From contig NZ_NCEQ01000004.1 in the NCBI RefSeq assembly GCF_002280785.1, forward strand, positions 1-64,000: 64,000 nt of DNA, read 5' to 3'. The notes beneath the pieces were generated by a model. It saw only the letters and a list, made by a program, of their open reading frames with translations, made no database searches and was not told where the DNA came from. Within the stretch, counting starts at the first letter, position 1, and the number at the start of each line of letters is the position of its first letter. Origin of the DNA: Brevundimonas subvibrioides. GTDB taxonomy: Bacteria > Pseudomonadota > Alphaproteobacteria > Caulobacterales > Caulobacteraceae. Shown one piece after another: positions 1 to 8,641 of this stretch. The position numbers and the translations under genes are program-made.

Positions 1-94
1 GCGCCGCGAGCCGCGCGGCCTCGTAGGCGGCGGCGTCCATATGGGCGCGCTCGGCCCAGTCGGCAGGGACGGGATACAGGTCGGGGTCGGTCAT
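1..94 (-). CDS. acs: Acetate--CoA ligase, N-terminal fragment (runs off the window)
   Basis: Only the first 31 codons are inside the window. They read MTDPDLYPVPADWAERAHMD and continue AAAYEAARLAA. The YPVP-x-W-A-x-x-A-H-x-D-x-x-x-Y-E pattern is the usual start of acetyl-CoA synthetase, which activates acetate with ATP and CoA in the cytoplasm. The catalytic core lies outside, so the call rests on this N-terminal signature and on the neighbours: a porin, and a CrbS/CrbR-like two-component pair whose characterised relatives control acs. The gene starts 20 bp downstream of the porin stop and may be co-transcribed with it. Confidence 0.72.
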   Translation of the reverse strand, partial: MTDPDLYPVPADWAERAHMDAAAYEAARLAA

Positions 95-113
95 GGGGGG
101 GACCTTCAAGGCG

Positions 114-1460
114 CTAGAAGCCATATTTTGCAAACACCTGAAGGCGGGTCACATCACCCGACAGCCTCGATTCCAGCTCCCGCTCGCCATGCATGAGCTC
201 GGCGCCGAGATCCATGCCCGGGATGGGCGTCCAGATCAGGTTGGCCCGCAGGCTCCGGGCCGACCTGTTGGTGGCCAGACCGATGATCGACCGGTCGTTG
301 TCCACGGTCTGGGCCGACCAGGTCAGGTTCGAGCGCCACTGCGGCGACCAGACATGGCGATAGCTGGCGAAGCCGGCGACAAGGCGGATTGCCTGCAGGT
401 CTCCGGACGCGTCGAGGACGGCGTCATTGGCGAAGTTCAGGCCGACGTAGCGGCCGATGCCCTCGCCGCCGGACAGCATCAGACGAAGATCGTCGGCGGC
501 GCCGACCTTGATCCTGGCTGCGGCGGACAGGCCCCAGCCCGCAGTCGAGGAGTCGATCGCGCCGACGCCTGTCGTCTGATACCGCAGCTGGCGCACGAGG
601 CCCGCGACCGAGGCCTCGCCCCATGGCCGGGAGACCGCATAGCGGGCGGTCAGGTCCGGCAGACTGTTGTCGTCGGCGACGATCCGGGTCGCGCCGAGAT
701 GGGGCGTGACGGTCGTTTCGGGATTCTCCAGCGCGATCGAGAACGGCCCGCGCGTGTAGCGGACCTGGACCTGACGGTTGAAGACGGTGCCCTCGGAAGC
801 CCCGACATAGTCGGCCGTGTCGGGCAGGACCGCGAGGTTCTGGAAGTTCGTCCACTCCTGGCCGAACAGCCAGTTGTCGATGGTCACGAAGGCCCGGCGC
901 AGCGCCGGGGTAGACGGGCTGGTCGTCCGCTGGTCGCCGGTCCCAGGCAGGACCTGGAAGTCCATTTCGATCCGCGTGCCGACCTTGTGGCCGCCGATCA
1001 TGCCGTCGGTCGTCAGCCAGAACCGGGTCTGACGCGCATTGAAGTCGGTCGCTGTACGCTCGTCAGCGCCACCGACCGGGATCGACCCCGGCAGGTAGAA
1101 GTCGCGCAACAGGTCGCCGTTCGCCGGGTCGCCGCCGCTGTACTGACTGGCCATGAAGTCGGCCTTCACATAGCCGCCGATTTTCAGGACGTTGTTGCCG
1201 ATGCGGAAGCCGTCCGCCGGGGCGGCGACGGGCGGGGGCGCAGGCGGCCCGGCGGTGGCGGCCTGGTCGATGCGGATGATGTCCCGGGCCTGGGCCGTCT
1301 GCTGGATGTGCGACGCCTGGACCTCGCCTTTCAGCGCGTTCAGCTGGCCCTCCAGCAGGGCGATCCGGGCCTCCAGCGCGGCGGCGCCGTCCTGCGCCTG
1401 GACCGGAGCGCCGATCAGGGCGAGCGCTGCGGCGCCGGCCATCAGGATATGTCTGGGCAT
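114..1460 (-). CDS. DcaP-like trimeric outer-membrane porin
   Basis: The 448-residue product has a Sec signal peptide (residues 1-22, cleavage after VQAQ). A short heptad-like coiled coil follows (about 27-65, ALEARIALLEGQLNALKGEV). Alternating beta-strand sequence from about residue 85 ends in the C-terminal aromatic KYGF expected of an outer-membrane barrel. This coiled-coil-plus-barrel plan is that of DcaP-type porins, which pass small carboxylates. The gene is the first after the divergent regulatory region shared with the response regulator at 1623, and it precedes acs on the same strand, so acetate or another carboxylate is a plausible cargo. Substrate is inferred from context only. Confidence 0.82.
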   Translation of the reverse strand: MPRHILMAGAAALALIGAPVQAQDGAAALEARIALLEGQLNALKGEVQASHIQQTAQARDIIRIDQAATAGPPAPPPVAAPADGFRIGNNVLKIGGYVKADFMASQYSGGDPANGDLLRDFYLPGSIPVGGADERTATDFNARQTRFWLTTDGMIGGHKVGTRIEMDFQVLPGTGDQRTTSPSTPALRRAFVTIDNWLFGQEWTNFQNLAVLPDTADYVGASEGTVFNRQVQVRYTRGPFSIALENPETTVTPHLGATRIVADDNSLPDLTARYAVSRPWGEASVAGLVRQLRYQTTGVGAIDSSTAGWGLSAAARIKVGAADDLRLMLSGGEGIGRYVGLNFANDAVLDASGDLQAIRLVAGFASYRHVWSPQWRSNLTWSAQTVDNDRSIIGLATNRSARSLRANLIWTPIPGMDLGAELMHGERELESRLSGDVTRLQVFAKYGF

Positions 1461-1536
1461 GGTTTCCTCCCGGGGCGCGTCTGATGCGCGCCTGTCGAGA
1501 CCTTTCCGGAAGGAACCGCTTTGGAGCCATTAGCCA

Positions 1537-1555
1537 TTGGTCTAGTTACGACCAA
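1537..1555. promoter_or_regulatory. Inverted repeat in the porin / response-regulator divergent promoter
   Basis: TTGGTC (1537-1542) and GACCAA (1550-1555) form a perfect 6-bp inverted repeat with a 7-bp spacer. It lies 77 bp upstream of the porin start and 68 bp upstream of the response-regulator start. This is the geometry of a dimeric regulator site; the adjacent LuxR-type regulator is the obvious candidate, but binding is inferred. Confidence 0.4.
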
Positions 1556-1622
1556 GGTCGGGGGGTGTCAGAGTGGCGCAGGGCACGCGCCGCCAGAGCG
1601 CGGCCCGGGAGCAGACCACATC

Positions 1623-2255
1623 ATGGACCGCATCGTCATCGCCGACGACCATCCCCTGTTCCGGGCGGCCCTCGCGACGGCGCTGATGCGCGCGGCGCCC
1701 ATGGCCGCGATCGAGGAAACGTCCAGCCTGGCCGGGGCGCGCGCCGCCCTGTCGGCCGGCCCGGTCGATCTGCTGCTGCTGGACCTGAAGCTGTCGGACA
1801 GCGAGGGCTTCGCCGGCCTTGCCGGCATTCGCGCCGACTTTCCCGCGGCGCCCGTCGCGATCGTCTCCGCCAGCGAAGACGACGGCACGGTTCGTCGGGC
1901 GCTGGCGTTCGGCGCGGCCGGGTTCATCCCCAAGTCGGCGACCCTTGCGAACATGGTCGAGGCGCTGGAGACCATTCTGGCCGGGGACGTCTGGGCGCCC
2001 GCCCTCACCGAAGTCGCGCCGGGCGAATCCATGGAGTCGCGGATCGCCAGCCTGACGCCATCCCAACTGAAGATCCTGATCGGCTTGCAACAGGGCCGAT
2101 TGAACAAGCAGATCGCCTTTGACCTGGGCGTCACCGAGGCGACGATCAAGGCGCACCTGACAGGCGTCTTCAAAAAGCTGGGCGTCCACAACCGAACCCA
2201 GGCCGTGATCGCCGCCCAGGCCCTGACCACCCAGGCCCTGGTCCCCCAGGCCTGA
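1623..2255 (+). CDS. LuxR/NarL-family response regulator (CrbR/ErdR-like)
   Basis: The 210-residue protein has a receiver domain (residues 1-120) with the acidic pair in IADDH and the phospho-acceptor Asp in LLLLDLKLSD. A C-terminal LuxR-type helix-turn-helix follows (about 145-205, SQLKILIGLQQGRLNKQIA, then TIKAHLTGVFKKLGV). The start at 1623 was chosen because MDRIVIADDHPLF is the normal receiver N-terminus; an in-frame start at 1521 would add 34 residues of unrelated sequence. It lies tail-to-tail with the hybrid kinase at 2270, 14 bp away. In Vibrio and Pseudomonas, regulators of this type paired with such kinases (CrbSR, MxtR/ErdR) activate acetyl-CoA synthetase; the same role here is inferred. 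Confidence 0.85.
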   Translation: MDRIVIADDHPLFRAALATALMRAAPMAAIEETSSLAGARAALSAGPVDLLLLDLKLSDSEGFAGLAGIRADFPAAPVAIVSASEDDGTVRRALAFGAAGFIPKSATLANMVEALETILAGDVWAPALTEVAPGESMESRIASLTPSQLKILIGLQQGRLNKQIAFDLGVTEATIKAHLTGVFKKLGVHNRTQAVIAAQALTTQALVPQA

Positions 2256-2269
2256 GCCGGACGGGCCGC

Positions 2270-5200
2270 TCAGACCCCCCGCTTGCTGGACAGAAAAGCC
2301 TTCAGGATCGCCGGCTTGACGGGCTTGTACATCAAGACGGATCCGGCGGCCGCCGCGCGGGCGGGCAGGGTCGTGTCCGCGTCGGCGCTGATCAGGGCGA
2401 GGTGGCCCACGCCGCGGGACCTCAGCGTGTCGATGATGACCAGGCCATCCGGCCCCTCGCCCAGATGCAGGTCGATCAGGGCGGCGTCGAACGGGCCTTT
2501 CGCCGCGAGGGCCGAGGCGGCGTCCGAGGCCGTCACGACGGTCATGCCCCAGCGCGACAGCAGGGCGCTCAGGGCCTCGAGGATGGCGGGCTCGTTGTCG
2601 ACGCACAGAACCCGAAATCCCGAGGGCAGGGGCCGGGGCGACGACGTCGCGGCAGTCGCGCCCGGCCGCGCCTCGGCGAGCGGCGCTGTGACCGAGAAGC
2701 AGGATCCCTTGCCCATGGCCGATCGAAGCGTCAGCGGGTGGTCGAGGAGACGGGCGACCCGCCGCACGATCGCCAGGCCCAGGCCGACCCCGGGCTCGCC
2801 GCCGTCCTGGCCCGGCAGCCGGGTGAATTCGGTGAAGATCGTTTCCTGTTGATCCTCGGCGATGCCCCGGCCGGTGTCGAGAACCTCTACGCGCAGCGTC
2901 TCGCCCACCTTGCGCGCTCCGACGAGGATGCGGCCGGTGTCGGTGTAGCGGATGGCGTTCCCGACGAGATTCTGAAGCAGGGAGCGCAGCAGGTCGGCGT
3001 CGGACAGCACCCATCGACGTGATGAGATGACGGTCAGTCGCAGCCCCTTCTGGACCGCCAGGGGCGTGAACTCGCGGCGGATATCGGCGAAAAGGGCCTC
3101 GACCGCCAAGGCCTCGACCGCTGGACGGATGCCCCCCGCCTCGAGTTGCGAGAGGTTCAACAGGGCTTTCAGCAGGCCGTGGGCGGATTCGATCGAACGA
3201 TCCGCATTGTCCACCAGACGCCGGGTCTCGGGCTCCTGCGCGCCCTTGCCCTCCTTCAGCGCCGCGATGAACAGCCGTGCGGCGTGAAGCGGCTGCAACA
3301 GATCGTGACTGGCGGCGGCGAGGAAGCGGGTCTTGGAGGCCGTGGCGTCCTCCGCCGCCTGCTTCGCCTCGACCAGCCGTTCGGTCCGGTCCGCCACGCG
3401 GGCCTCAAGTTGCTCGTTGGCCTCTTCCAGCGCCAGGGCCGCGCGGCGCAGCTCGGTGATATCCGTGTAGCTGGTGACATAGCCGCCCCCCGACATCGGC
3501 GCGCCGGTCGATTTGAGGATGCGACCGGTCGGCTGGGCGCGCTCGTGGTCATGCGGCTCGCGGCGTCGCAGCGCCTCCAGCCGCCGCTCGATCCAGGCTT
3601 CCAGATCGGTTTGTTCGACCTCACCCCGCTCGGCATTCAGCCGATAGACCGCGGCCACCGGCTGGCCGACGTGGACAAAGCCTGACGGCAGACCGAACAG
3701 CTCGATATAGCGGGCGTTCCAGGCGATGAGGCGCAGGTCCTCGTCGACCACGCTGACACCCTGGTCGATGTTGTCGAGTGTGGCCTGCAGCAGTTCCCGG
3801 TTGAACTGGACGGCCTGGGACGCCTCGTCGAGCATACGAACGACATCCTCCGGCGCCCGACCGCCGCCTGCCAGCGCCGCAGAGATGACCCGTCGGGCCG
3901 AGGAAGCTCCGACCGCGCCCGCCAGCATCCGCTCGGCCGCACGCGCCAGGCCCGCATCGGCCGGTTCGGCGTCCTTCAGGATGCGGCCGGTCTCTCGCCC
4001 GAAGGCAGCAAAGGCCCGCTCGGCCCCGGGATCGCCTACGAACCGGGCGACCAGCGTCTTCAGATCGCCCACCGAGGCGCCGGACGGGGCGGACGCCTGT
4101 TCCCGCCAGTCCGGACTCAGGCGATCGACGAAGGCGCGCGCCTGGATCCGATCGATCAGTCTTGGCTGGGCGGCGCGCGAGACCAGGACATAGACCAGGG
4201 CATTGAGGCCCAGGCTCACGAAGACGGCGGCGGGCAGGGCGTCATCCAGGCCGAACGGCCGGATCGCGCCGGCGCCGAGGGTGGCGCCGATTTGCGGCAA
4301 GGCCAGCAGCAATAGCCAGATCGCCGTGCCGCAGATGATCCCTGCGATGGCCCCGCGTGCATGGCCGTCTCGCCACAGCACCGCGCCGAACAGCGCGGGC
4401 GCCAGCTGGGCCAGGGCGGCGAACGACGTCAGGCCGATCGACGCCAGGCCGGACGCGCGATCGATGGCCTGGAAATAAAGCCAGGCCAGCAGAAGGATGG
4501 CGCAGATGACGATCCGACGAACCTGCAGGATGGTCTTGGCGACGTCGGAGGAATCCTCTCGCCGCCGCCACCGACCGCGGGCCAGCAACGGCAGGATCAG
4601 GTTGTTGGACGCCATGGCCGAAAGGGCGACGGTCTCCACGATCACCATGGCGGTGGCCGCCGAGAAACCACCGACGAAGACGACGGCGGTCAGCAGCGTG
4701 GCGCCCTGGGAGAAGGGCAGGTCCAGCACATACAGGTCGGGGTTGGCGATCCGCGTAAACACGCCGCCCGCCGCGAGCAGCGGCACGACGGCGAGGCTGG
4801 TGATCAGGAGATAGATCGGAAAGACCCAGCGCGCGCGGCGAATCTGGGCGGGCTGCGCCTCCTCCACGAAGGCGACGTGGAACTGGCGCGGCAGGCAGAA
4901 GATGGCGAGCGTCGCCAGCAAGGTGATGGCGATGAAGCGCGCGTCGATCACGGGGGGAGCGGCGAGATCCTTCAGGGCGGCCGTCACCGCGTCGGGCGAA
5001 GGCGAGCCGAACAGGAGCAGGGCCGCGAAGATCGCGACGGCCACGAGCGCCGCGAGCTTGACGATCGACTCCAGGGCGATGGCCTGGATCAGGCCGCGAT
5101 TGTGCTCGGTCAGGTCCGGGCGCCGCGCCCCGAACAGGATGGTGAACCCGGCCAGAATGCAGGCGATGACGCTGACCGTCAGCCGCTCGGACCCGGCGAC

Positions 5201-5659
5201 GGGGGTGCCCGCGGTGACCAGTTGCCAGGCCATGGACAGTGATTTCAGCTGCAGCGCGATATAGGGCAGCGACCCCATGATCGCGACGCTGGCGACCAGG
5301 GCCCCGAGCGTCTGGCTCTTTCCATATCGGGCGGCGATGAAGTCGGCGATCGAGCCGATGTTCTCGCGCCGGGCGGCGGCGGCGATTCGTTGCCAGATCG
5401 GGAACAGAACGACGATCCCGAGGGCCGGACCGATGTAGATCGGCAGGTACTCCCAGCCGTCGCGGGACGCTGTGCCGACCGCGCCGTAGTAGGTCCAGGA
5501 GGTGCAGTAGATCGCCAGCGACAGGGCATAGGCCCAGGGGCCCGGTCGCCGGGCGGGCGCATGAGGCCCCGGCCGTTCCGTCCGCCAGGCGACGAAGAAC
5601 AGCACCGCCATATAGGCGGCGACCATCGCCAGGATCAGCAGACTGAACATCAGGATCAT
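2270..5659 (-). CDS. Hybrid histidine kinase fused to a sodium/solute symporter domain (CrbS/MxtR-like)
   Basis: This 1129-residue inner-membrane protein starts with a twelve-or-more-helix SSS/SLC5-type transporter module (about 1-500; the YCTSWTYYGAVG region is diagnostic). A STAC-like linker (about 520-570, LVARFVGDPGAERAFAAFGR) and a PAS domain (about 640-750, LDNIDQGVSVVDEDLR) follow. The kinase core has an H-box ASHDLLQPLHAARLF and an ATPase with DTGRGIAEDQ. A C-terminal receiver domain (about 1015-1129) carries its Asp in ALIDLHLGEGPDG. Domain order matches CrbS/MxtR kinases, which sense a carboxylate-related signal and act through a LuxR-type regulator. The partner gene is immediately adjacent on the opposite strand. 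The acetate-switch role is inferred from family and the nearby acs fragment. Confidence 0.9.
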   Translation of the reverse strand: MILMFSLLILAMVAAYMAVLFFVAWRTERPGPHAPARRPGPWAYALSLAIYCTSWTYYGAVGTASRDGWEYLPIYIGPALGIVVLFPIWQRIAAAARRENIGSIADFIAARYGKSQTLGALVASVAIMGSLPYIALQLKSLSMAWQLVTAGTPVAGSERLTVSVIACILAGFTILFGARRPDLTEHNRGLIQAIALESIVKLAALVAVAIFAALLLFGSPSPDAVTAALKDLAAPPVIDARFIAITLLATLAIFCLPRQFHVAFVEEAQPAQIRRARWVFPIYLLITSLAVVPLLAAGGVFTRIANPDLYVLDLPFSQGATLLTAVVFVGGFSAATAMVIVETVALSAMASNNLILPLLARGRWRRREDSSDVAKTILQVRRIVICAILLLAWLYFQAIDRASGLASIGLTSFAALAQLAPALFGAVLWRDGHARGAIAGIICGTAIWLLLLALPQIGATLGAGAIRPFGLDDALPAAVFVSLGLNALVYVLVSRAAQPRLIDRIQARAFVDRLSPDWREQASAPSGASVGDLKTLVARFVGDPGAERAFAAFGRETGRILKDAEPADAGLARAAERMLAGAVGASSARRVISAALAGGGRAPEDVVRMLDEASQAVQFNRELLQATLDNIDQGVSVVDEDLRLIAWNARYIELFGLPSGFVHVGQPVAAVYRLNAERGEVEQTDLEAWIERRLEALRRREPHDHERAQPTGRILKSTGAPMSGGGYVTSYTDITELRRAALALEEANEQLEARVADRTERLVEAKQAAEDATASKTRFLAAASHDLLQPLHAARLFIAALKEGKGAQEPETRRLVDNADRSIESAHGLLKALLNLSQLEAGGIRPAVEALAVEALFADIRREFTPLAVQKGLRLTVISSRRWVLSDADLLRSLLQNLVGNAIRYTDTGRILVGARKVGETLRVEVLDTGRGIAEDQQETIFTEFTRLPGQDGGEPGVGLGLAIVRRVARLLDHPLTLRSAMGKGSCFSVTAPLAEARPGATAATSSPRPLPSGFRVLCVDNEPAILEALSALLSRWGMTVVTASDAASALAAKGPFDAALIDLHLGEGPDGLVIIDTLRSRGVGHLALISADADTTLPARAAAAGSVLMYKPVKPAILKAFLSSKRGV

Positions 5660-5687
5660 CTAGAGGGGTTTGGGTCTGGCCCTGCAA

Positions 5688-5735
5688 GGCAAAGGGCGGG
5701 GGATCATTGCCGATCCACCCGCCCCTGCCTTTGCC
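5688..5735. terminator. Hairpin between the MHS transporter and the hybrid kinase
   Basis: GGCAAAGG (5688-5695) pairs with CCTTTGCC (5728-5735), and an inner GGATC/GATCC stem (5701-5705/5712-5716) caps it. It lies just after the minus-strand transporter stop. There is no U-run, so it may be a Rho-dependent or processing structure rather than an intrinsic terminator. Confidence 0.4.
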
Positions 5736-5748
5736 GCCCTGCGTCGTG

Positions 5749-7422
5749 TCAGGCGTTCAGGTCGACGTCCTTGCCTTCCTTGACCAGCAGGAAGCCCAGC
5801 ACCACCGTCGCCAGGGCGACGATGATCGGATACCAGAGGCCGTAGAAGATGTTGCCGGTCGCCGCGACCATGGCGAAGGCCGTGGTCGGCAGGAACCCGC
5901 CGAACCAGCCATTGCCGATGTGATAGGGCAGGGACATCGAGGTGTAGCGGATGTTGGTCGGGAACATCTCCACCAGCGCCGCCGCGATCGGCCCGTAGAC
6001 CATCGTCACATAGAAGCCGAGGATGAACAGGATCAGCACCACCATCGGCTTGTTGACCTGATCGCTGTCGGCCTTGGCGGGATAGCCTGCGGTGGCCAGC
6101 GCGCCGCCCAGTCCGGTTTCCCAGGTCTTCTTCGCGGCCGCGAACTCGGCGGTGGGAAGCGCCTCGCCCCTGAAGCTGGGGTAGACCACGCTGTCGCCGA
6201 TCCGGACCTCGGCGACGGCGCCCGCAGGCGCCGCCAGGTTCGTGTAGTTGACGCCGGCCTTGGCGATATAGGACTTGGCCACGTCGCAGGACTGGTTGAA
6301 CACCGTCTTGCCCACGGGATCGAACTGCACGTTACAGTCGGCCGGATCGGCATAGATGGTGACCGGCTGGGACGCCGTCGCATGGGCGAGAGCCGGATTG
6401 GCCGCGGTCGTCAGGGCCTGGAACAGCGGGAAATAGGTCAGGGCCGCCAGCAGGCACCCGGCCAGGATCACGGGTTTGCGTCCCACCTTGTCCGAGAGCC
6501 AGCCCCAGAAGATGAAGAAGGGCGAGGCGGCGATCAGGGCGATGGCCAGCAGAATGTAGACCAGGGTCGAATCGACCTTCATGACCCGTTCCAGGAAGAA
6601 CAGGGCGTAGAACTGGCCGGTGTACCAGACCACCGCCTGGCCCGCCGTCAGGCCGACGAGGGCGATCAGCACCAGCTTCAGGTTCGGCCATTTCAGGAAG
6701 GAGTCCTTCAGCGGCGTCGGCGAGCCCTTGCCCTCGGCCTTCATCTTCTGGAACGAGGGGCTCTCGTCCAGCTTCAGGCGGATCCACAGGGACACGCCCA
6801 GCAGCAGGATCGAGACCAGGAAGGGGATGCGCCAGCCCCAGTCAGCGAACGCTTCCTCGCCGACCGCCAGGCGGACGCCCAGGATCACCAGCAGGCTGAG
6901 AACCAGACCGGCGGTCGCCGTGATCTGGATGAAGGAGGTGAAGAAGCCCCGCTTGCCCTTGGGAGCGTGCTCGGCGACGTAGGTTGCGGCGCCGCCATAT
7001 TCGCCGCCCAGGGCCAGGCCCTGGATCAGGCGCATGACGACCAGGATGATCGGCGCCGCGATACCGATGGCGGCATAGGACGGCAACAGACCAACCACGA
7101 AGGTCGACAGGCCCATCAGCAGCATGGTCACGAGGAAGGTGTTCTTGCGACCCCAAAGATCGCCCAGCCGTCCGAAGAAGACGGCTCCGAAGGGGCGCAC
7201 CGCGAACCCGGCCGCAAAGGCCATCAGGGCGAAGATATAGCCTGTGGTCTCGTTCACGCCCGAGAAGAACTGGGCCGTGATGATCGCGGCCAGCGAGCCG
7301 TACAGATAGAAGTCGTACCACTCGATCACGGTGCCGACGGACGAGGCGAGAATGACAAGGCGGGATCGCTTGTCGAGGGCTCGCTGGTCCATAGCGGGCG
7401 CACCCACGGCGCTGTCGGTCAT
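5749..7422 (-). CDS. MHS-family MFS symporter with a large periplasmic insertion
   Basis: This 557-residue protein has twelve predicted membrane helices. The WYDFYLYG motif in helix 1, GRLGDLWGRK in loop 2-3 and QGLALGGEYGGA in helix 4-5 define the metabolite:H+ symporter (MHS) branch of the major facilitator superfamily, which imports carboxylates, osmolytes and related anions. Between helices 9 and 10, residues about 341-456 form a hydrophilic insertion with two cysteines (Cys363 and Cys379), absent from the canonical 430-residue members. It is transcribed in the same direction as the CrbS-like kinase and probably supplies the acetate/carboxylate locus; the substrate is not determined by the sequence. 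Confidence 0.88.
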   Translation of the reverse strand: MTDSAVGAPAMDQRALDKRSRLVILASSVGTVIEWYDFYLYGSLAAIITAQFFSGVNETTGYIFALMAFAAGFAVRPFGAVFFGRLGDLWGRKNTFLVTMLLMGLSTFVVGLLPSYAAIGIAAPIILVVMRLIQGLALGGEYGGAATYVAEHAPKGKRGFFTSFIQITATAGLVLSLLVILGVRLAVGEEAFADWGWRIPFLVSILLLGVSLWIRLKLDESPSFQKMKAEGKGSPTPLKDSFLKWPNLKLVLIALVGLTAGQAVVWYTGQFYALFFLERVMKVDSTLVYILLAIALIAASPFFIFWGWLSDKVGRKPVILAGCLLAALTYFPLFQALTTAANPALAHATASQPVTIYADPADCNVQFDPVGKTVFNQSCDVAKSYIAKAGVNYTNLAAPAGAVAEVRIGDSVVYPSFRGEALPTAEFAAAKKTWETGLGGALATAGYPAKADSDQVNKPMVVLILFILGFYVTMVYGPIAAALVEMFPTNIRYTSMSLPYHIGNGWFGGFLPTTAFAMVAATGNIFYGLWYPIIVALATVVLGFLLVKEGKDVDLNA

Positions 7423-7918
7423 AGAAATCCTCCCAAGTCTCGCCGTTGATCGGCTGTTCTGTCGCCGCGCAGGCGGCGTCGATCCGGACCGTGACAGCGA
7501 TCGACCGCTTCAGGCAGATCGACTTTCGTCGAACGGCCCGAATGGGAGTGGCAGGCAGGGAGCGCCCGGTCCCATCTCGGGGAATGCCGCTCCGCGCGCA
7601 AAGGGGGCAGGGCAGGGCAGCGCAGGGATGTCCGTCACCGCTCTTCTCCGTCGTTCGCCCTGTCTGGTTTCCCGCAATGACCGCGTTGCGGAGCGACCGA
7701 TAATGCAGCCTCGCCAGCGTCAGAAGGTCGACCCCTCTCCGTCTCGAAAGCTGCCCGTGAGTTTGGCCCGGGCAAACCCGTCAGCCTTGTCTGACAGCAT
7801 GTCTGTGAAAGCGGTGACGGTCATTCGCCGCCCGGGGCATCTCTGCGTGAACGGGACCTCGCCGACGTCAGGCTGACGTCAGACTTTGAGCCCAGCATGC
7901 GATCGAACGGAGAGTTTC
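7423..7918. other. Non-coding interval between the MHS transporter and cytochrome b561
   Basis: About 500 bp with no convincing gene. An open frame on the plus strand (7331-7876) crosses it but overlaps the transporter start and has no family-like sequence. The interval holds the minus-strand promoter of the transporter and, at its right end, the direct repeat listed at 7862-7882. Confidence 0.5.
7862..7882 (+). promoter_or_regulatory. 11-bp-period direct repeat upstream of cytochrome b561 (site A)
   Basis: CCGACGTCAGG CTGACGTCAG: the units CCGACG (7862-7867) and CTGACG (7873-7878) repeat with an 11-bp period, ending 37 bp before the cytochrome b start. One-helical-turn direct repeats are the normal binding format of OmpR/PhoB regulators, and such a regulator is encoded at 10365-11042. 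Similar repeats occur at 12015-12031 and 12079-12095. Confidence 0.45.
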
Positions 7919-8620
7919 ATGACCAGTACGGCTCCACAGGCGATCAGAATCATCAAGACCTGGGACTGGGGCGTGCGCCTGTTTCACTGGCTCCTCGTGG
8001 CCGCCATCGCGGTCGCCTTCCTGTCGTCCGAGGAGGGCAGCGCATTGTCGCCCTGGCACGTCCCTGCGGGTTGGGTGGCGGCGGTCCTGATCGCCTTCAG
8101 GCTGGTCTGGGGTTTCGTGGGCGGCGAACACGCCCGCTTCGCGAACCTGATCCGTCCGTCGCGGATGGCGGGCCATGTGAGGGGTCTGTTCGCGGGGCGG
8201 GTCCATGCCTCGCTGGGCCATAATCCGCTGGGCGGGATCGCCGTGCTGGTGCTTCTGGCCCTGGTCGCCGCGACAACCTTCACCGGGATCACGGGCGGAG
8301 AGGACGGGCATGAGGCCATCGCCTACATCCTTCTGGCGATGATCGTCCTGCACGTCGTCGCGGTCGTGGCGATGTCGTTCCTGACCCGGGACAATCTGAT
8401 CGGCGCCATGATCACCGGCCGCAAGAAGACGACCCACTTCCCGAACGCCCAGAATGCCGCCCCGCCCGCGCGCCTGGCCGTACCCCTCGCCGTCCTCGTC
8501 GTGGCGGGTTCCGCCTATGCCGCGACCCGCATCGACCCGCAGGCCTTCACACCGGGCGCGCATGGCGAAGCCGGCGAAGCGGGTGAGGGCGGCGAGGCCG
8601 GTGAAGCGGACGAAGACTGA
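7919..8620 (+). CDS. Cytochrome b561-like membrane protein with acidic Gly/Glu tail
   Basis: The 233-residue protein begins WDWGVRLFHWLLVAAIA and has four to five membrane helices with histidines suited to haem b ligation (LFHW, GHNPLGG, DGHEAIAY, VLHVVAVV). This fits the cytochrome b561 / Ni-hydrogenase cytochrome b superfamily, which moves electrons across the inner membrane. A further helix (about 190-205) precedes a low-complexity tail of GEAGE repeats. The start at 7919 was chosen over the in-frame 7886 because GGAGAG lies just upstream (7909-7914). A paralogue is encoded at 11023-11637 on the other side of the two-component system, and both promoters carry similar repeats. Confidence 0.82.
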   Translation: MTSTAPQAIRIIKTWDWGVRLFHWLLVAAIAVAFLSSEEGSALSPWHVPAGWVAAVLIAFRLVWGFVGGEHARFANLIRPSRMAGHVRGLFAGRVHASLGHNPLGGIAVLVLLALVAATTFTGITGGEDGHEAIAYILLAMIVLHVVAVVAMSFLTRDNLIGAMITGRKKTTHFPNAQNAAPPARLAVPLAVLVVAGSAYAATRIDPQAFTPGAHGEAGEAGEGGEAGEADED

Positions 8621-8641
8621 ACCTTTCGTGGCCTTGCCAGG

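Noticed and set aside
93..1484. 463-codon plus-strand frame opposite the porin
   Set aside because: Composition is that of an antisense shadow; the porin frame has signal peptide, coiled coil and barrel terminus.
5707..7449. 580-codon plus-strand frame opposite the MHS symporter
   Set aside because: Extremely rich in Gly, Arg, Gln and His with no hydrophobic pattern; antisense to a clear transporter.
7331..7876. Possible gene in the gap before cytochrome b561
   Set aside because: Overlaps the transporter start, has no ribosome site, and its product shows no conserved pattern.
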